From: Planctomycetota bacterium
Lineage (GTDB): Bacteria > Planctomycetota > Phycisphaerae > UBA1845 > PWPN01
Direction of reading: 5' to 3'
DNA length: 64,000 bases
Assembly: GCA_029550525.1 (NCBI GenBank)
Contig: JAKPHF010000049.1
Location: 124,001 to 188,000, forward strand
The stretch's first letter is position 1; each line of letters begins with the position of its first letter. A program made the position numbers and the translations under genes. The notes below the pieces were generated by a model, which saw nothing but the letters and a program-made list of their open reading frames with translations, made no database searches and was not told where the DNA came from. Below, piece by piece: positions 38,807-49,051 of this stretch.

Positions 38807-40450
38807 ATGGGCATGGACGGTGGACCGATGAAGACCGGATCTGAAACAGTGCTTCCGAAACCCGGCAGACCCGAGCGGATCGTGTGGGCCATCGTTTGTG
38901 CGGTCGCCGTTGTCGTCTGGGCGAGCCTGCATCTCTGGCTCTTTTCCGACCGTTTCGTACCGCTGACGTACGCGCTGCCCCTGTTCATCTGTGTGTGGTC
39001 GCGGGATCGCCACATGCTCTGGGGCATGGCGGGCTTTCTTGCCCTTGTGGCCACGCTCGATTTCTTGGGGTTCCTGTCCGGGCAAGGGCCGGCGGTTCGC
39101 GTTGGCTGGTCGGTCTACCTCGGCCAACTCGCGGACATCTCGGTGGCCGCCGTCGTCGTACACGCCATCATTGCCCTTCGCTGCGCACTGGAGGACCGAA
39201 ACACTCAACTCAGCATCCTGAATGACATTCTGGCTCAGGCCAATGAAGAAGTGACTCGTCAGAACGAGGCCCTGGAACAGAGCAACATCGAGCTGGAGAA
39301 AGCCAACCAGGAACTGGCCGCGCGAGAGGCCGAGATCAGTCGTCAAAACGAGGAACTCACCGCCCAGTCGGAGGAACTGGCCCGGCAGAACGAAGAATTG
39401 CGGGCGCAAGGCGAAGAACTGGAGCAGCAGGCGGAGGAGTTGGCCACACTGGCCGAAGATCTGCAGCACCTGAACGAGGAGCTGAGCCGCCGTGAAGAAC
39501 TGCTTTCCAATCTGCTGAGCCGTGCGAGCGTCTACGGGCAGGAAGACCGGTTCCTGGAGACGGTCTGCCAAAAGGGCCTGGAGCTCTTGGGCGATGACGT
39601 GGTTGCCGCAGCCGTGATTCGCAGTGGCGACGACAAGGTCGAAGTGGAGTCTTACGTAGGGCCGGAGCCGGGGACCCCCGGAATGTCGGCGTGGCCTGCC
39701 GATCGCTCACTGGCCGGCGTGGTGTTCAAAGAGAATCGCACGGTCAGCCTGGCCGACACTCGTTTGCGGCCGGATTTGGTCTTTCCGCCGCCGAAGGAAA
39801 CACCGGTGGAGGCCGTGCTCGCCACACCGCTGTGCATAGGCTCGCAAGTGCGAGCCGTTCTCGAATTCTATGCGAGCCGGGCTCGTCCCTGGACGCGGGA
39901 TCACTTCCGCCTGGCCGAGTGGCTGGCCGCACAAGCCAGCCCCGTTCTGGAAATGCTGGACCTGCGCCGGCAGCTCACGTCGAGCGAGCATCGCTTCAGA
40001 ACCACGTTTGAGCGAGCGGCGATCGGCATCGCCGAGATCGGCTTGGACGGCCGGTTCCTCCAGGTCAACCAGCGATATTGCGAGATTACTGGTTATTCTC
40101 TGGAAGAGATCTCCGAGCGCACCTGGAAGGACATGACGCACCCGGATGACGTGGAGCATGAGCTCACCCTGGCCCGGCGGCTCGCAGAGGGCGAGATCGA
40201 ATCGTACACGTTGGAAAAACGACACCGACGAGCAGACGGCGAGTTCGTGTGGGTCAACCTGACGGGATCGGTCCTGCGGGACGCCAACTCGAAGCCCATC
40301 CGCTACATTGCCGCCATCGAGGACATCACCCAGCGCCGTCAGGCCGCCGAAGCCCTGCGCGAGAGCGAGCAGCATGTTCGGCGGGTACTCAACACTGTAC
40401 GTGTTCGTGGGCGTGCTCGACGTGAACGGCGTGCTGCTCGATTGCAATGA
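38807..40450 (+). pseudogene. giant hybrid kinase, N-terminal part (before frameshift)
   Basis: This reading frame encodes 530 meaningful residues and then runs out of frame. It holds three or four membrane helices (about 25-125), a long heptad coiled coil (about 140-235) with repeated QNEEL/EEL units, a GAF domain (about 240-385) and a PAS domain (about 390-512). The next PAS continues in the +1 frame after Thr530. Skipping the single G at 40397 joins this frame to the downstream one and gives a 1,444-residue protein. It is therefore one gene with a frameshift, either real decay or a sequencing or assembly error. Confidence 0.85.
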
Positions 40451-43142
40451 GGCGCCGCTCCAGGCGGCCGGCATCACGATGGACGACGTGCGGGGCCGGC
40501 GGTTCGAGGATTGCTATTGGTGGGACTATTCTCCGCAGGTCCAACAGCGGGTTCGAGAGGCCATCGATCGGGCAGCTGCCGGCGAGACCTCCCGGTTTGA
40601 TATCAATGCTCGTATGGCGGGTGGCCGGATGATGACCCTCGACTTTAACATCTCGCCCATGTTCGACGAGCACGGCCGCATCACGCATCTGATCCCGTCG
40701 GCTGTCGATATCAGCGATCGCAAGCGGGCCGAGGACGCCTTGCGCCAGAGCGAGGAGCGGTTCCGTACGCTGGCCGGCGCGACCTTCGAGGGCGTCTGCC
40801 TGAGCGAGGATGGAATCATTCGCGAATGCAATGACCAGCTCTGTCGGATGCTGGGCTATACGAGTCGAGACGAACTGATCGGCAAGGAGAAAGTGCAACT
40901 GTTCACGCCCGAGTCGCGGGAGGTGATTGCCGGCTACATTCGATCCGGGCAGGACTCCGTGACCGAGCATGAGATGCTCTGCCGCGACGGCAGCCGCCGC
41001 ACGGTGGAGGTGCACGGCCGAACCGTCGAGCATCTCGGCCGCCGCATTCGGATCACCGCCCTGCGCGATATCACCGAACGCAAACGCGACGAAGAGCTGC
41101 TCCGTCGCAGCGAAGCGGCCTACCGCGAACAACTCGCCGAGTTGCAGGCCATCTACGATTCGGTGCCCATCGGGCTGTGCATGCTGGACAAGGATCTGCG
41201 ATACGTGAAGGTCAACCGCGTGCTGGCCGCGATCAACAACCGTCCGATGGAAGAGCACATTGGCCGGACCATCTTCGAGGTTGTGCCGGAAATGGCGGCC
41301 CGTCTGCACGAGACGCTGCAGACCGCTATCGAGACCCGCACGCCGGTGCTCGATCTGGAGATCTGTGAATGCGCCCCCGATCAACCGGGCGTGCCTCGCT
41401 ATTGGACGGGGAACTTCCTGCCCCTGCTGGATGAAAACCTCAACCTGCGCGGCGTGAACATGACGGTCCAGGAGACGACCGAACGGCACATGGCCGAGCA
41501 GCAGCGAGCCCAATTGCTGGAGGCCGAGCGGGCGGCTCGTACCGAGGCCGAGCGGCACGTGCGGCTCAAGGACGAGTTCCTGGCCACCGTTTCTCACGAG
41601 TTGCGCAGTCCACTCAACGCCATCGTGGGTTGGACGCGCCTGCTGGCCAAGGGCAGCGTGGAAACGTCCAAGGCGGTGGACATCATCAGCCGCAGCGCCG
41701 CCACGCTCACCCAAATCGTGGAAGATCTGCTCGACATGAGCCGCATCATCTCCGGCAAGATCCGTCTGAAACGCGAGCCGGTGGATTTGGCGACGTTGAT
41801 CCACAACACCGTCGAAGGCGTGCAGATGGCCGCCGAGGCCAAGGGCATTCACGTCGAAGTGTCCGTCGATCCGAGCCTGAGGCCGCTGGAATGCGATCCT
41901 AACCGGCTGCAGCAGATCGTGTGGAATCTGCTCACCAACGCCATCAAGTTCACGCCGGAACAGGGTCAGGTATACGTCGCGGTCCACCAGGGATATCGAG
42001 AGGTCCACATCAGTGTTCGGGACACGGGGCAGGGGATCGCGCCGGAGTTCCTGCCTCACCTGTTCGAACGCTTCAGCCAGCAGGACGGCTCCATCGCTCG
42101 CCGGCATGGCGGCCTGGGGTTGGGCCTGGCCATCGTCAAGAGTCTGGTCGAACTGCACGGCGGACGGGTTCATGTCGAAAGCGAAGGCGAGGGCAAGGGC
42201 GCGCTGTTCACCGTGTCGCTTCCCGGTGTCCGCCGCGATCCGGTCGCGGAGTCGGCGAGCAGCCTGGCCCGCACGCGAACGCCCGCCGATCTCGATCTGG
42301 ACGAGCACACGCTGAGGGGCGTCAAGGTGCTCTGCGTGGATGATGATGCGTACAGCCGCGAACTGCTGGAGCGGGTGCTGTCCGACGCGGGGGCCAGCGT
42401 GCGGACCGCCGACTGCTGCGAAGCCGCCCTGGCCGCCATGGACGAGTTCCGCCCGGATTTGCTGATCAGCGACATCGGCATGCCGGGCGAGGACGGCTAC
42501 AGCTTCATCGCCCGCATCCGTTCGCTGGGCGACTGGCGAAGCGAACTACCCTGCATCGCCGTGACCGCCTTGTCGCGGCGTGAGGATCACGTGCGTGCCC
42601 TGCAGGTCGGCTACGACGAACACGTGGGCAAGCCGTTCGATCCCTCGACGTTGTGTTTAGTCGCCGGTCGCCTGCTTCGCGGCCGCAGCAAGTCTGCGGG
42701 AGCAGTGGCGCCGGTTTCGGTTATGGACAGCAACTCGTCGAGCGGCCGGGCGGATCGGCGGCACGTCCTGGTGGTCGAGGATAGCGAAAACATCGGCCAG
42801 TTGCTCAAGACCTGTCTCGAGGAGCAGGGCTACCGCGTGACCATCGCCACCAGCCTGGCCGAGGCGTTGGAGGCCGCCAACGCCGACCCCGTTCATCTCC
42901 TGCTCAGCGATCTGCGACTCAACGACGGCATGAGCTGGGACCTCCTGGCTCGGCTGCGGCCGCGCGTGCCGGGCATTGTGATCAGCGGCTACGTCGATGA
43001 AGAACACGTCGCTCGTAGCAAGGCCGCCGGCTTCGCCCAGTACCTGGTCAAGCCGGTGGAACCCGAGCGGGTGGTAGCCGTCGTTCGGGAACTCCTGAAC
43101 GAACCCGCCGATTCCGGTGGGGCCGCTGATCAGCGCGTGTGA
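40374..43142 (+). pseudogene. giant hybrid kinase, C-terminal part (after frameshift)
   Basis: This continues the previous frame. It has three PAS domains (about 10-120, 125-240 and 255-380), a His-kinase core with FLATVSHELRSPLNAI as phosphoacceptor, the N box LLTNAIKFT, DTGQGI and GLGLGLAIV, and two receiver domains in tandem. Their phospho-Asp positions are in LLISDIGMPGEDG and LLLSDLRLNDGM. ATG 40374 could start an independent soluble kinase, but the first PAS then lacks its opening. The layout of PAS, kinase and two receivers closely resembles the kinase at 55.8-58.6 kb, so the two are paralogues. A repeat begins just after the stop. Confidence 0.88.
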
Positions 43143-43160
43143 TGGTTCGGTGATCCAGAA

Positions 43161-43187
43161 TTCACCACGGAGAGAGGGAGACACAGA
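43161..43187. repeat. CACGGAGAGAGGGAGACAC-type short repeat
   Basis: An intergenic string of purine-rich GGAGACAC-like units sits immediately before composite repeat copy 6. It resembles the string found in frame inside dnaE2. Confidence 0.5.
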
Positions 43188-43253
43188 TGGAGCTGTCAGC
43201 TCTCAGCTGTCAGCGTTCAGCCGGATGTTTGGCCCATAGCTCACAGCCCGGAC
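43188..43253. repeat. composite AGCT-type repeat, copy 6
   Basis: The left arm has GGAGCTGTCAGCTCTCAGC and further units, a short centre AGCCGGATGTTTGGCC follows, and the right arm is CATAGCTCACAGCCCGG. The two arms are inverted copies of each other. Confidence 0.75.
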
Positions 43254-43268
43254 GTTCATCATCGCCGC

Positions 43269-43274
43269 TACAAT
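43269..43274 (+). promoter_or_regulatory. -10 box of the small lipoprotein gene
   Basis: TACAAT in the context CGCCGCTACAATTC, 46 bases before ATG 43320. No clear -35. The same CGCCG(N)TACAAT context precedes the CheR gene. Confidence 0.4.
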
Positions 43275-43319
43275 TCTCCAGGCGCACTCGATGGCCGAGT
43301 CGCAGCGGGAGACCGCGAC

Positions 43320-43607
43320 ATGAAGTGGATTATCCTATTGACCAGTCTGGTCCTGGTGTTTTCGACGGCGTGCGAGAATCGGGATTCGGGTGTGAATGAG
43401 GGCGGCGGTTATCGCGAAACGCCCGCCGAGCGGCAGTCGGACGCGACGCCTCGTGAGGAAGGGCCCGCCGAGCGCACGGGCCGCATCGTCGATGAGGCGA
43501 CCAAGCGTGCTGCCGAGGCGGTGGGGCATGGTCTCCGGGAAGCCGGGCGAGAAATTCAGGAACACGTGCCCGCACCGGATCGCAACACCGAATCCGCGCC
43601 GGAGTAA
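43320..43607 (+). CDS. small lipoprotein of unknown function
   Basis: A 95-residue protein with a lipoprotein signal, MKWIILLTSLVLVFSTAC, where Cys18 follows a good lipobox (STAC). The mature part is highly charged, rich in Glu/Arg/Pro. It contains a helix with small residues (DEATKRAAEAVGHGLREAG) that resembles amphipathic helices of small envelope or stress lipoproteins. No family was recognised. GGGAG lies eight bases before the start. It is probably monocistronic: a repeat lies upstream and a hairpin eight bases after the stop. Confidence 0.7.
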   Translation: MKWIILLTSLVLVFSTACENRDSGVNEGGGYRETPAERQSDATPREEGPAERTGRIVDEATKRAAEAVGHGLREAGREIQEHVPAPDRNTESAPE

Positions 43608-43614
43608 CTCGGGG

Positions 43615-43633
43615 GGCGGGCATCTGGCCCGCC
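43615..43633. terminator. GGCGGGC-N5-GCCCGCC hairpin
   Basis: A perfect seven-base stem with an ATCTG loop stands between convergent genes, a few bases after the lipoprotein stop. No U-tract. The same stem occurs at 59542 and 59619 and a six-base core at 54806. Confidence 0.55.
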
Positions 43634-43700
43634 TGCAAAGTGGGCGAAGTGCCCGATCAATGCAAGGTCGCCAACACCATCCGAGTGGACGGGCCTCTCG

Positions 43701-46700
43701 TCACTCCAACACCAGGGCGATTTGAACGGCATCGACGACAATCGCCGCCGGCGAGTGGATCGCAATATACATGACGTTGCCGTCCTGCGGCGGTCCGGGC
43801 ACCTGCAGGATTCGCGAGCCGGCATGCCCGGCCGGGGCCGTCCACCGCCGATGATCCCCCAGACTGTCGCCGCCGAGCGCGGGCCGGACGCCGACTTCGA
43901 ACGGCTCGACGCCGGTCCCCGGATCGATGACGCGGTAGATCAGCGAGACCTGATACTTCTGCCCGGACATGATCTGCACGTGCCCCGGTTCGGTCACGAA
44001 AACTTCGTGCCGGCCTGGCGGCATGTTGCGCGTGTCGATCAGGAGCGACTTCTTGCCGTCCAGCCGAGTCTCGGCACCTTCCTGAATGGAAGCCCCCAGC
44101 AGAATGCGATAGCGCTGGTCGGGGTTCTCGAAGTCGAATACGAACCGGGTTTGCCTCTTGTCCTCGGCAGCGGCATTCACGTGATCCCATAACGGCAAGG
44201 AACGCACGGGTTCGTGGCCGCTGACCGCTGCCCGAATCAACGCCAGTTCCCGGTCGAACCGGCGCATTTGGTCCGCCCACTTGCCGGTGACCGGCACGTA
44301 GGTTCGCTGGAGATAGTCGGCCGGCCACGGGGGCGGCGAAACCGGCTGTGACTGCCAGTACGGCACGGCGTCGGGATAGATGCGGTCGGAGAGCTCCACG
44401 ACCCTCCGCCACGCCTCAACCGACTTGCTCAGGGGCTGCGTGCAATCGATCATTCGGCCGCGACGAGCCTTGTACTGCTCCCAGGCCAAGGCGGCCTTGA
44501 TCTTGTTGGCGATATGGTCGCCCATTGCCACGTTCAGTTCGATGGCGTCCAGCAGGGTGGTCAGTTCGGCGGCTTGCTCGGGGCTGCCGGGCTGGATGTG
44601 CCGCAGCGCCGGCAATAGCGAGTTGCACGCATCCACGTGGCGGCTGATGTTGGCCGCCACCTGCCACGCGGGGATCGCCTCGCCGCTCGAGGTGCGGTCG
44701 GACTCGCTGCGGATGCTCGCAACGTTGCGGCCCCACACGGGCTCGGGCCACGCCGGATTCCGTTCAGACATGGACTCGGCTCGCATATCCCGCGGTCCGG
44801 GCAGGCCCTCGGGACCGGAATAGCTCGGCAACGCGGTGTAGTGGGTCAGCAACAAACCGAACTGCGGCATGAACTGCGGCGATGCGTCGTATAGCAACAG
44901 CAGCGACTCGGGAATGATCGCGCTGGCCCGCTGCATGGTCTCCAGGAGTTGCCCGGCGTATTCGCCGACGCCGTAGACTTGCACGCGGCTTTCCCACCGC
45001 TGGCGGCTGAACCGTTGGCCCATGTTGTAGGCATAATCGAACAGCGCTTCACGACCGATGGGGTGCAGGTTGGGGCCAGGTTCGAGCAGGAAGCCTTGGA
45101 GGCCCTGATTCCGCAGGTCAAGCATGAGCGTCCGCGCCCACTGCGGATCGGCCCAGAACATGTAGCTCATCGCGCCGCGCAGGCTGCCCACGGCGACGTT
45201 GCGGAGCGGCGCGACGTCCCGAGCGGCCTGATCGGCTTCGAGAGCGAAACGGCGCAGCCGCTCGTCCGCTAGCGGTTTGTACCAGTGAGCGCCCTGCAGC
45301 GAGTGCAGGATTTGCAGTTCGGGATAACGTTGCGCCACCGCGGCGACGTCCGCCGGACTCACACCGTCGGCCCACACCAGCAACTCACGTGCGGACACGC
45401 CCGGTGCGGCAGCGGTCGTTGCCCCGGCTGGCGGCGACGCCGGACTCCCGGCTCGCAAGCCATCCGCGACGGCCTGCAACGTCGCGGGCGAGTTGAAACC
45501 GGCACCGGCTCCCAAACCCGCCAGATCGGGGTAAGTCTCGATGAGTTTGCGGGCGATCTCGCCCAGTGCCGCGGACGTCGTGCCCTCGGCAGGGGCGCTC
45601 GCGCTCGCCGGCGACGCTTTGGAGCCGGCGAGCGAATCGTCGGCGAGCAAGAGGTAGGTCTTTATGCCTCGGCTCGCAGCTTCGCTGAGAATCCACCGGA
45701 ACTGGTCCCGGCAACGAGCGAAGTCGTCGGGCTTAAACCAGCCGGTCTTGCCGATCAGCTCCGCCACGGTCTCGGCCGGACGGGTTTCGGCCTGTGCGGC
45801 AGCCAGCAACCCCGTCCACGGATTCGTGTGCCGCAGTACCAGCGTGTTCATGTTCTGCGAGCGCATGAGCTCCAGGCGGGCGGTCCACCGCGCACGGTCC
45901 CACCACAGGCCGGCCGGGTCGGCTTCACTTGTCTTGAACGCCTGATACTCCGGCGACGGACTGCCCAACCACAGCGGGAGTTCCTCGATCAGACCTCGCG
46001 TCGGCAGCGGACCGTACCAATCCATGCGGACCCGCTGCCACAGGCGCGGTTCCAGGGGCGTGATGGCGCAGGCGGCCGGCACCGAAGCAATGACCTTGCC
46101 CTGGGGCATGGACAACTCGGGGCGGCAGATGTTCACGATGGCGATGTTCAGCGTCGCGCCCGGAGCGAATGGCGGCCGGACCCCCAGCTCGGACCACGGG
46201 ATACGCGCTTCGACCGAGTAGCCCTTGTCCGGCCTGCCACTGACGTTGGGCGTCGTGCCGGGTTTCAGTCCGACCGCCCACTGCACGGCCGAGTTCCACG
46301 GCGAAGGCCAGCCCGGTTCGACCGCCGGATCGGCGTCCGCGGGCAACGGGCCGCGGCACCAGTGGACGCCGCCCATGGCGCTGAACGTGTACGAGACGGT
46401 CTCCGCCGTCCATGCCGGCGCGTTCCGATCGCCGACGTGCACGAGCAGCTTGATCGCGTCGTCTTCCCACACCTTGGACTTGGGCGTTCGATTGCTGCCC
46501 ACGACGTTGGTGTCGGTGACGTCCGCGGCGAAGTAGAGGTACTGGTCGTCGTAGCCGAGGTAGCAGCGGCTTATCGTCTCGGGCTGGGCGGGATCATAAA
46601 GCGTCCAGACCCGGCCTTTCTCGGACCAGAAGGGATCGTTGACGAAGCCGTCCAGCGTCGGAGCCGGAGACGCCAGGACGGCGGAGCTGATCAGGGCCCA

Positions 46701-46724
46701 GAGCCCGACAGTGGCTGTTCTCAT
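43701..46724 (-). CDS. secreted CBM9-like protein with barrel domain
   Basis: A 1,007-residue exported protein. The signal peptide (to about residue 18, ending VLASPA) is followed by a CBM9-like beta-sandwich (about 20-230) with LDGFVNDPFW, YLGYDDQYLYFAADVTD and the closing YSVEARIPWSELG. The middle (about 265-560) looks like a glycosidase-type barrel: NMNTLVLRH, RGIKTYLLLAD, LLVWADGVSPADVAAVAQRYP. The rest has helical and C-terminal jelly-roll-like parts (HVQIMSGQKYQVSLIYRV). The likely role is carbohydrate binding or degradation outside the cytoplasm. Catalytic acids cannot be named with confidence. Confidence 0.75.
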   Translation of the reverse strand: MRTATVGLWALISSAVLASPAPTLDGFVNDPFWSEKGRVWTLYDPAQPETISRCYLGYDDQYLYFAADVTDTNVVGSNRTPKSKVWEDDAIKLLVHVGDRNAPAWTAETVSYTFSAMGGVHWCRGPLPADADPAVEPGWPSPWNSAVQWAVGLKPGTTPNVSGRPDKGYSVEARIPWSELGVRPPFAPGATLNIAIVNICRPELSMPQGKVIASVPAACAITPLEPRLWQRVRMDWYGPLPTRGLIEELPLWLGSPSPEYQAFKTSEADPAGLWWDRARWTARLELMRSQNMNTLVLRHTNPWTGLLAAAQAETRPAETVAELIGKTGWFKPDDFARCRDQFRWILSEAASRGIKTYLLLADDSLAGSKASPASASAPAEGTTSAALGEIARKLIETYPDLAGLGAGAGFNSPATLQAVADGLRAGSPASPPAGATTAAAPGVSARELLVWADGVSPADVAAVAQRYPELQILHSLQGAHWYKPLADERLRRFALEADQAARDVAPLRNVAVGSLRGAMSYMFWADPQWARTLMLDLRNQGLQGFLLEPGPNLHPIGREALFDYAYNMGQRFSRQRWESRVQVYGVGEYAGQLLETMQRASAIIPESLLLLYDASPQFMPQFGLLLTHYTALPSYSGPEGLPGPRDMRAESMSERNPAWPEPVWGRNVASIRSESDRTSSGEAIPAWQVAANISRHVDACNSLLPALRHIQPGSPEQAAELTTLLDAIELNVAMGDHIANKIKAALAWEQYKARRGRMIDCTQPLSKSVEAWRRVVELSDRIYPDAVPYWQSQPVSPPPWPADYLQRTYVPVTGKWADQMRRFDRELALIRAAVSGHEPVRSLPLWDHVNAAAEDKRQTRFVFDFENPDQRYRILLGASIQEGAETRLDGKKSLLIDTRNMPPGRHEVFVTEPGHVQIMSGQKYQVSLIYRVIDPGTGVEPFEVGVRPALGGDSLGDHRRWTAPAGHAGSRILQVPGPPQDGNVMYIAIHSPAAIVVDAVQIALVLE

Positions 46725-46840
46725 GTGGTCTTACCTCGCAGGGAGCTCGATTGGCCCCACGCTCATGCTCAGCTCCTTATACCCCCGGCTGCGACCCGAG
46801 GTTTGAGACTGTCTGCCGGATGCCGATACCCATGTGCTCG

Positions 46841-49051
46841 TCACGGGGTCAGGGCATTGGCGATGTTCTCGATGCGATATTCCCGCTCGCCCGAACCCAA
46901 ATCCAGCCGAACCGTGTCGCCGGCCCGCAGTCCGCGGAGCCGGGCGCACAAGGGAGCCCGATAATTGTAAATGGCCTGATCCATGTCCGATTCGAACGGG
47001 CCGAGGATGGTGAATTCCCGCCGGTCACTTCCATCGGTTGCGGCCAGCGACACCTTCACGCCCAAGCCGACCTGCTCGGTGGAGACGTCGCCCGGCGAGA
47101 TCAGCCGGGCCAGGCTCAATTCCTGCTGCATCTTCATGAGCCGGGCCTGCAGCAGGTCGCGCTCCTCTAGGGCGAACTTGTACTCGGAGTTTTCGCTGAG
47201 ATCGCCGCGGGCGGCCGCCTCGCCGATGGCCCGGGCGTTCTCGGGAATCTTCACCTTGGTCAGGTAATCGATCTCTTCCTTGCGCTTGTCGAAACCCTTC
47301 TGCGTGCAGTAGATCACCGAATCGTCCTGCCACGGATCGACGGTGGGACGAGGCCGGTTGACCAGTTCAGGATGTGTGTCGGTAACAATTCGCATGAGAT
47401 TGATGCGAACCGTGTGGCCGAGCCCGTCAAGCCGATCGACCGTGGTCCGGATGGTCGAGGCCAACCCCGGTTCCATCTCGCTGATAACCTGCCGGAAGCG
47501 GGCGTACGATGCGGCGCTCAGGGCGGCGCGGATCTTGGTACGGGTATCGCGGAGCGTCTTGGGCGTCGCAAAATCATCACGGGACACGCGCCCCAGATGA
47601 TCGAGCATCCGGATCAGCAACTCGCGAGCGGGGATCGGCGTCAGAGTTGCCCCCAGCTTGCCTCGCCACAGCCAGCAGACCGCGTCGAGGTACTCACCGA
47701 AATTCGAGACGATTCGCTCGGTCACCGGTAGGAGTCGATCCCGCTGGCCGGCCTCGATCAGGACGGCGGCAATGTGCTCGCAGCCGTCGACCGGAGCGTA
47801 GGGCAGCAGTTCCAGGTACAAATCGATCCACCGGTCCGGGAAAAGCTGGGGCAGTTGCTCGATCGCCCGTAGATAGAAACGGGTCTCCTCGATGGGCCGC
47901 AGCAGTGCCAGAATGTCGTTCGATTCCCGCAGGATGTCCTGCAAGGGATTGCTCTGGTCGCCGGTCAGAACGCCGTCCTGGGCGAGCCGGTCCACGACGA
48001 TGGCCTCGAGCAATGCCTCCGTGGGAGCTCCCTTGCGAGCGGCGGCGATCCGCGTTGCCAGATCGCGGTACATGCGTTCGATCATGGCCGGCGCAGGCGT
48101 GGTGCCGCGAGCCTTGGCCTCGCGGAGGTATGTCTCGACGACGGCCAGACGCTTGTGCGGCGTGTCCGCCTCGGCCCACTGCGGGGCGATCTCGTCCTCG
48201 AGCGTCTGCTCGACGCGGTGATACGTCAGCATCACCGGGTTTCGACCTTCGAGCACCACATTGGGCGAGCGGTTGAGAGCGGCTCGAGCCTTGCTCCACC
48301 AGGAACTCCATTTGCTGGCCGGGATGTACTTGGGCGACAGCAGATGCTTGAGTTCCTCCGAATCCATCTTGTCGCGATGGCTGCGCAACAGGCCGAGCAC
48401 GAGGGCGGCCGGATCGGTGTCCAGCAGCTCGGTGATCTTCTCCGGATGCAGCTGGCTCAGGGCTCGGAAGTCATTCGGGCCCACCGCGTCGTACTGCAGC
48501 GCCAGCGCGTCGGGATCGAGCGTCTCCTCGCCCTGTTTGGTCCGGATGGTGTACTCGGGCCGGTCGTGGTCCACTTCAACTACTTCGGCGGCGCGCTCCT
48601 CGGAGCGGCTGAGGAGAAAGTCGCCTGGTTTGAGGTTCAGGCAGATCTCCAACGTCCGCAACGCCCGCCGCGGCGACTTTTCGCCCGTCAGCCCCGAAGC
48701 CTCGATCAGCTTCTCGAGTTCCGGCCGGTCGGCGTAGACCTCGCGATACAGCCCCAGAATTTCCTTGCGCATCTCCGGGCTGTCGCCACAGCGAATCATG
48801 ACTTCGCGACCAAGTTCCAACACCTCGGTCGCGCTGGCCTGCTCCTTGCGGAGGGTCAGCCAGGACCAGCCCAAGTTGGCGGCCAGTTCGCCTTTGCCGC
48901 TCTTGGTGAGCACCTCCAGCGTCTCCAGCAGTTCGGCACGGCGTTCGACCGATTTTTCCAGGGCCGTCAGCCAGCGGTCTTCGAGATTCTTGTACTCTCC
49001 GCGCTTGGCCAGATCGACGAGGGTTGTGGGTTGCGAATTGGGAATTGCCAT
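46841..49051 (-). CDS. greA: GreA transcript-cleavage factor with a large N-terminal extension
   Basis: A 736-residue protein whose last ~155 residues are a full GreA. It has the coiled-coil stalk with the acidic tip GDLSENSEY (Asp617, Glu620, matching GreA Asp41/Glu44) and the C-terminal FKBP-like domain (FTILGPFESDMDQAIYN; GDTVRLDLGSGEREYRI). GreA enters the RNA polymerase secondary channel and triggers cleavage of backtracked RNA. The ~570 residues before it are mainly helical and resemble the long N-terminal domain of chlamydial GreA. ATG 49051 is used; 18 codons upstream another ATG is possible. No strong ribosome site is visible for either. Confidence 0.88.
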   Translation of the reverse strand: MAIPNSQPTTLVDLAKRGEYKNLEDRWLTALEKSVERRAELLETLEVLTKSGKGELAANLGWSWLTLRKEQASATEVLELGREVMIRCGDSPEMRKEILGLYREVYADRPELEKLIEASGLTGEKSPRRALRTLEICLNLKPGDFLLSRSEERAAEVVEVDHDRPEYTIRTKQGEETLDPDALALQYDAVGPNDFRALSQLHPEKITELLDTDPAALVLGLLRSHRDKMDSEELKHLLSPKYIPASKWSSWWSKARAALNRSPNVVLEGRNPVMLTYHRVEQTLEDEIAPQWAEADTPHKRLAVVETYLREAKARGTTPAPAMIERMYRDLATRIAAARKGAPTEALLEAIVVDRLAQDGVLTGDQSNPLQDILRESNDILALLRPIEETRFYLRAIEQLPQLFPDRWIDLYLELLPYAPVDGCEHIAAVLIEAGQRDRLLPVTERIVSNFGEYLDAVCWLWRGKLGATLTPIPARELLIRMLDHLGRVSRDDFATPKTLRDTRTKIRAALSAASYARFRQVISEMEPGLASTIRTTVDRLDGLGHTVRINLMRIVTDTHPELVNRPRPTVDPWQDDSVIYCTQKGFDKRKEEIDYLTKVKIPENARAIGEAAARGDLSENSEYKFALEERDLLQARLMKMQQELSLARLISPGDVSTEQVGLGVKVSLAATDGSDRREFTILGPFESDMDQAIYNYRAPLCARLRGLRAGDTVRLDLGSGEREYRIENIANALTP

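Noticed and set aside
45285-46964. Plus-strand frame opposite the CBM9-like gene
   Set aside because: Arg/Gly-rich shadow. The minus-strand protein has a signal peptide and a CBM9-like start.
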